From Kiritimatiellia bacterium (GTDB lineage Bacteria > Verrucomicrobiota > Kiritimatiellia > SLAD01): DNA of 9,465 nt. A program made the translations under genes and the position numbers. The stretch spans positions 1 through 9,465 of the forward strand of contig SLAD01000081.1 in assembly GCA_007126995.1 (NCBI GenBank). The letters are read 5' to 3'. Each line of letters begins with the position of its first letter. Within the stretch, counting starts at the first letter, position 1. Below are positions 7,549-9,465 of the stretch, piece by piece. Under the pieces are notes generated by a model, which did not search any database, was not told the origin of the DNA, and saw nothing but the letters and a program-made list of their open reading frames with translations.

Positions 7549-8661
7549 CTACTCTGCGTCTGATTCGGTCGGTTCGGTTGGATCAGTTGGTTCGGGGGGC
7601 TCGACACCAAAGGCTGCGGAGTCGGGCGATATGATGATCTGTGACCCGGGTCCCATCTTTTGAAATCCCTCTACGACAACGCGATCCCCAGCCTCTAAAC
7701 CGGAGGTAATCTGCAATTCACCCGCTAATCGGCGTCCGATGGAGACATCGCGACGCTCGGCACGATCATCCTCATCCATAACGTACACGCGCGCCTGATC
7801 ACGAAAGTATTGCACGGCCGCTTCAGGAATGACCAACGCCTCGGGCGCAACTTCCAAGACCAAATCCAGACTAATGAACATGCCTGGCTTCAGGTGCCCG
7901 TTCACGTTTTCAACCCGCGCCTTGATCTCGACCGTACGGTTTCGTTCGTCCACGCGCGGATCAATGTAGTAGACTTCGCCTTTAAAGGTTTCGTCCGGAT
8001 ACGCGGCCGCGCGGAGCCGCACGGTTTGTCCCTCAGCCACTTGACGCAAATAGCGTTCCGGCAAATTGAAGATGGCGTCCAGCGGATCCAACTGCACGAG
8101 ACTGGTAATGACCTGACCTGCCTGCACAAACGCGCCTTGATTGACACGCCGCGCTGCAATCACGCCAGCAAAAGGTGCTGAAATCTTTGTATCGGCCAAA
8201 TCGACATTCGCTGACGTCTTTGCAGCGATCGCGATCTTATATTCAGCGTGCAGTCGATCGAAGTCGGACTGGGAAATGGTTTCTGCCTCCAATAGATCAC
8301 GGCCACGAGCTAGGTTTGCCGACGCCAAATCATATCGGGCCTCGGCTTCTTGAAGACGCGCGCGAATACGATCATCCCGGATCGAGACCAGCTCCGCGCC
8401 TTGCTCGACGGCTTGCCCTTGCGCGAAATGAATTCCGGTTATGGTCCCGCTTAATTCGCTGACCACGTCAATCTCTTGATCGGCGCGCAATGAGCCCACC
8501 AGCCGAACAGTTTCCTCCATGGGGCGCGGCTCAACCAGTGCCACGACCGCCTGAACCGGGAATTCACCCGGCGGCCCACCGCCGGCAGGAGGTTGACCAC
8601 AACCGCTTATCAGCAAGGCTGCAACGGAGGATAGGACGAGAAATGTATATACCTTTTTCAT
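7549..8661 (-). CDS. RND efflux membrane fusion protein (periplasmic adaptor lipoprotein)
   Basis: A 370-aa adaptor. Residues 1-21 are a lipoprotein signal (basic MKK, hydrophobic core, lipobox ISGC with C21), followed by a Gly/Pro linker, so it should be anchored to a membrane by lipid. The order is standard: first lipoyl half (~64-95), alpha-hairpin (~97-152), second lipoyl half (~158-190, APFAGVIAARRVNQGAFVQAG), beta-barrel (~195-270) and membrane-proximal domain (~275-345). The tail (353-370) is a low-complexity Glu/Pro/Thr stretch with PTD/PTE repeats. It links the RND pump to an outer-membrane channel. It is the first gene of the two-gene operon and ends 3 nt before the pump start. AGGG lies only 2 nt before its ATG, an unusually short spacing; no better in-frame ATG follows. 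Confidence 0.95.
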   Translation of the reverse strand: MKKVYTFLVLSSVAALLISGCGQPPAGGGPPGEFPVQAVVALVEPRPMEETVRLVGSLRADQEIDVVSELSGTITGIHFAQGQAVEQGAELVSIRDDRIRARLQEAEARYDLASANLARGRDLLEAETISQSDFDRLHAEYKIAIAAKTSANVDLADTKISAPFAGVIAARRVNQGAFVQAGQVITSLVQLDPLDAIFNLPERYLRQVAEGQTVRLRAAAYPDETFKGEVYYIDPRVDERNRTVEIKARVENVNGHLKPGMFISLDLVLEVAPEALVIPEAAVQYFRDQARVYVMDEDDRAERRDVSIGRRLAGELQITSGLEAGDRVVVEGFQKMGPGSQIIISPDSAAFGVEPPEPTDPTEPTESDAE

Positions 8662-8689
8662 GACCCTAGCTGGTGTCGGACGACGAACA

Positions 8690-8724
8690 ATTACATGACA
8701 AACGCGGATCAGCGAGCTCGCTGA
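8690..8724 (-). promoter_or_regulatory. Candidate promoter and operator of the efflux operon
   Basis: TCAGCGAGCTCGCTGA at 8709-8724 is a perfect 16-bp palindrome. On the minus strand it lies upstream of a -10-like TGTAAT (8695-8690). A -35 placed 17 nt away (8718-8713) would fall inside the palindrome, although its sequence is not a good -35. The geometry fits a repressor or activator site controlling the adaptor-pump operon. No regulator gene is in the window, and the promoter call is weak. Confidence 0.35.
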
Positions 8725-8797
8725 AACCGAGACGTATACAGGATCCGGCCGCCAAAAGTAAGTGAAATTTCGGACGCGATCCAGCTTTCACCTCAAG

Positions 8798-8811
8798 AGC
8801 GCACTTGCGCT
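8798..8811. promoter_or_regulatory. Second palindrome in the divergent intergenic region
   Basis: AGCGCA-CT-TGCGCT is an inverted repeat with 6-bp arms and a 2-nt centre. It lies 32 nt before the ftsB start and about 137 nt before the adaptor gene. It overlaps a weak -35-like TTGCGC (8805-8810) that is 17 nt from a -10-like GATAAT (8828-8833). It could be a binding site acting on ftsB. Short palindromes of this size also arise by chance. Confidence 0.25.
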
Positions 8812-8842
8812 AGACCGCTGAATTTACGATAATTACGAGGAT

Positions 8843-9139
8843 ATGAGTTACTGGACTGTCATTAATCGCTTTGTTTGGGCCGCGCTGGCGGTACTGGTCT
8901 TGGTGGGCATGGGCTTTATGTTCGTGCCGCTGATCCATCAGGACCGGGAACTACAGCGTCGCGAAAGTGCGCTCCAAGAGGAAATCCGGCTGGATCAGGA
9001 GCGCGTCCGCGAGCTGCAACTGAAACAGGAGCGCTTTCAATCCGATCCGGCCTTTATCGAGCGTATCGCTCATGAACTGGGCCTGGCAAAGCCTAATGAG
9101 ACGGTCTTCCGGTTCATCGATGAAAATCGATCCGAATAA
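8843..9139 (+). CDS. ftsB: FtsB/DivIC-family septum formation initiator
   Basis: A 98-aa bitopic membrane protein with the family layout: short cytoplasmic N-terminus, one membrane helix (~10-30), a charged coiled coil (~32-66) rich in Glu, Arg, Gln and Leu, then the conserved C-terminal block SDPAFIERIAHELGLAKPNET followed by VFRFIDE. In known bacteria FtsB pairs with FtsL and FtsQ and helps activate septal peptidoglycan synthesis at the divisome. GAGG (8837-8840) is only 2 nt before the ATG, a short spacing. The neighbours differ from the enterobacterial eno-ftsB-ispD order: upstream is a divergent efflux operon, and downstream the zinc-ribbon gene overlaps by 20 nt. Family membership is clear; FtsB rather than another DivIC-type paralogue is an inference. 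Confidence 0.88.
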   Translation: MSYWTVINRFVWAALAVLVLVGMGFMFVPLIHQDRELQRRESALQEEIRLDQERVRELQLKQERFQSDPAFIERIAHELGLAKPNETVFRFIDENRSE

Positions 9140-9320
9140 AGACTTTGGCAACCGGGAATGTCCCGGCTGCGCGATGGAAGTGCCCGCCAACCAGAATCGC
9201 TGCGCCCTCTGCGGCTACGAGTTCCCCCACGCCTCTCCCGCCAAACAGCGCCTGACGCGCTGGGGAGCAATCGTGATGATCATCTTGTTCATCCTCGTTT
9301 TCCTGCGCGTACGGTTCTAG
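9120..9320 (+). CDS. Small zinc-ribbon protein with C-terminal membrane helix
   Basis: A 66-aa protein. Two CxxC pairs, C14/C17 (CPGC) and C28/C31 (CALC, followed by GYEF), form a zinc-ribbon spaced by ten residues. A short linker leads to a hydrophobic helix (~48-63, WGAIVMIILFILVFLRV) that should anchor it in the membrane with a basic C-terminal tip. I do not recognise a named family. The start at 9120 overlaps the last 20 nt of ftsB in another frame, which suggests coupled translation. No good ribosome site precedes it, consistent with re-initiation. An upstream ATG at 9072 in the same frame would add 16 residues lying wholly inside ftsB and is less likely. Its role is unknown; the position suggests co-expression with ftsB. 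Confidence 0.75.
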   Translation: MKIDPNKDFGNRECPGCAMEVPANQNRCALCGYEFPHASPAKQRLTRWGAIVMIILFILVFLRVRF

Positions 9321-9382
9321 ATCAGCGCGATCACGCAATGTCGATCGCAGACGGGCGCATCTCTGATTTTGTGCATTTGCGC

Positions 9383-9416
9383 AAAAAACCGTAAGTCAGG
9401 CATTCCTGCCTGACTT
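9383..9416 (-). terminator. Intrinsic terminator, minus-strand orientation
   Basis: AAGTCAGGCA (9393-9402) and TGCCTGACTT (9407-9416) form a perfect 10-bp stem with a 4-nt loop. Read on the minus strand, the stem is followed by ACGG and then six T (9388-9383). That suits a gene entering from the right edge. On the plus strand there is no T-tract, so it would only be a weak stop for the ftsB/zinc-ribbon transcript, which ends 72 nt before the stem. Confidence 0.65.
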
Positions 9417-9419
9417 GAG

Positions 9420-9457
9420 CAAGGGGCGTACGTGCGTGGTTTCAGCGCTGCCCCTTG
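9420..9457. repeat. Inverted repeat at the right edge
   Basis: CAAGGGGC (9420-9427) pairs with GCCCCTTG (9450-9457) around a 22-nt loop, immediately beside the terminator stem. It may be secondary structure near the end of a gene or RNA that starts beyond the window. In one minus frame a stop (TGA, 9444-9442) leaves seven codons before the edge, which is too little to call a gene. Confidence 0.3.
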
Positions 9458-9465
9458 GTCTCTCC

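Noticed and set aside
7097..7663. Plus-strand open frame of 188 codons, Ser/Thr-rich
   Set aside because: It is antisense to the start of the RND gene and the end of the adaptor gene, both of which are strongly supported. The Ser/Thr-rich composition is an artefact of the reverse frame.

Overview
The window comes from a diderm (Gram-negative type) bacterium of moderately high GC by eye. The evidence is a periplasm-spanning RND efflux pair with a lipoprotein adaptor, an Aas-type inner-membrane phospholipid enzyme, a FtsB/DivIC division protein and a CCA-encoding tRNA. The phylum cannot be fixed from this sequence; Proteobacteria and Nitrospirota-like lineages are both compatible. No CRISPR array, transposase, integrase or phage gene was seen.

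Layout, left to right. Positions 1-3091 (minus) hold a very long gene that runs off the left edge: an LplT-like MFS transporter fused to a PlsC-like acyltransferase domain and an acyl-ACP synthetase/AMP-ligase (an LplT-Aas fusion). Positions 3153-3983 (minus) encode a 276-aa NYN-domain putative ribonuclease with a C-terminal OST-HTH/LOTUS-like domain. It lies 61 nt upstream of the fusion gene, and the two may be co-transcribed. Between this gene and a plus-strand tRNA-Thr(CGT) at 4232-4307, which has its own promoter-like sequence, lies a striking hairpin at 4102-4168 (22-nt arms, one mismatch). Positions 4339-7545 (RND pump) and 7549-8661 (lipoprotein membrane fusion protein) form a minus-strand efflux operon with a 3-nt gap; no outer-membrane channel gene is visible. 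A divergent intergenic region (8662-8842) with two palindromes separates it from ftsB (8843-9139), which overlaps a 66-aa zinc-ribbon membrane protein (9120-9320). The right end carries a terminator-like hairpin oriented for a minus-strand gene beyond the window.

Functionally this is mostly envelope biology: lyso-phospholipid recycling or fatty-acid activation, drug/solute efflux and cell division, plus one RNA-metabolism candidate. The most noteworthy observation is that the acyltransferase domain of the LplT-Aas fusion has lost both recognisable catalytic motifs (HX4D reads as P441...E446; the FPEGR-type motif reads as VPVDV), while its ligase motifs are intact. Other points of interest are the long hairpin, an apparent insertion of about 35 residues in the RND pump before the lysine-bearing helix, and the zinc-ribbon gene overlapping ftsB. 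I see no convincing evidence for a wholly new multi-gene system.
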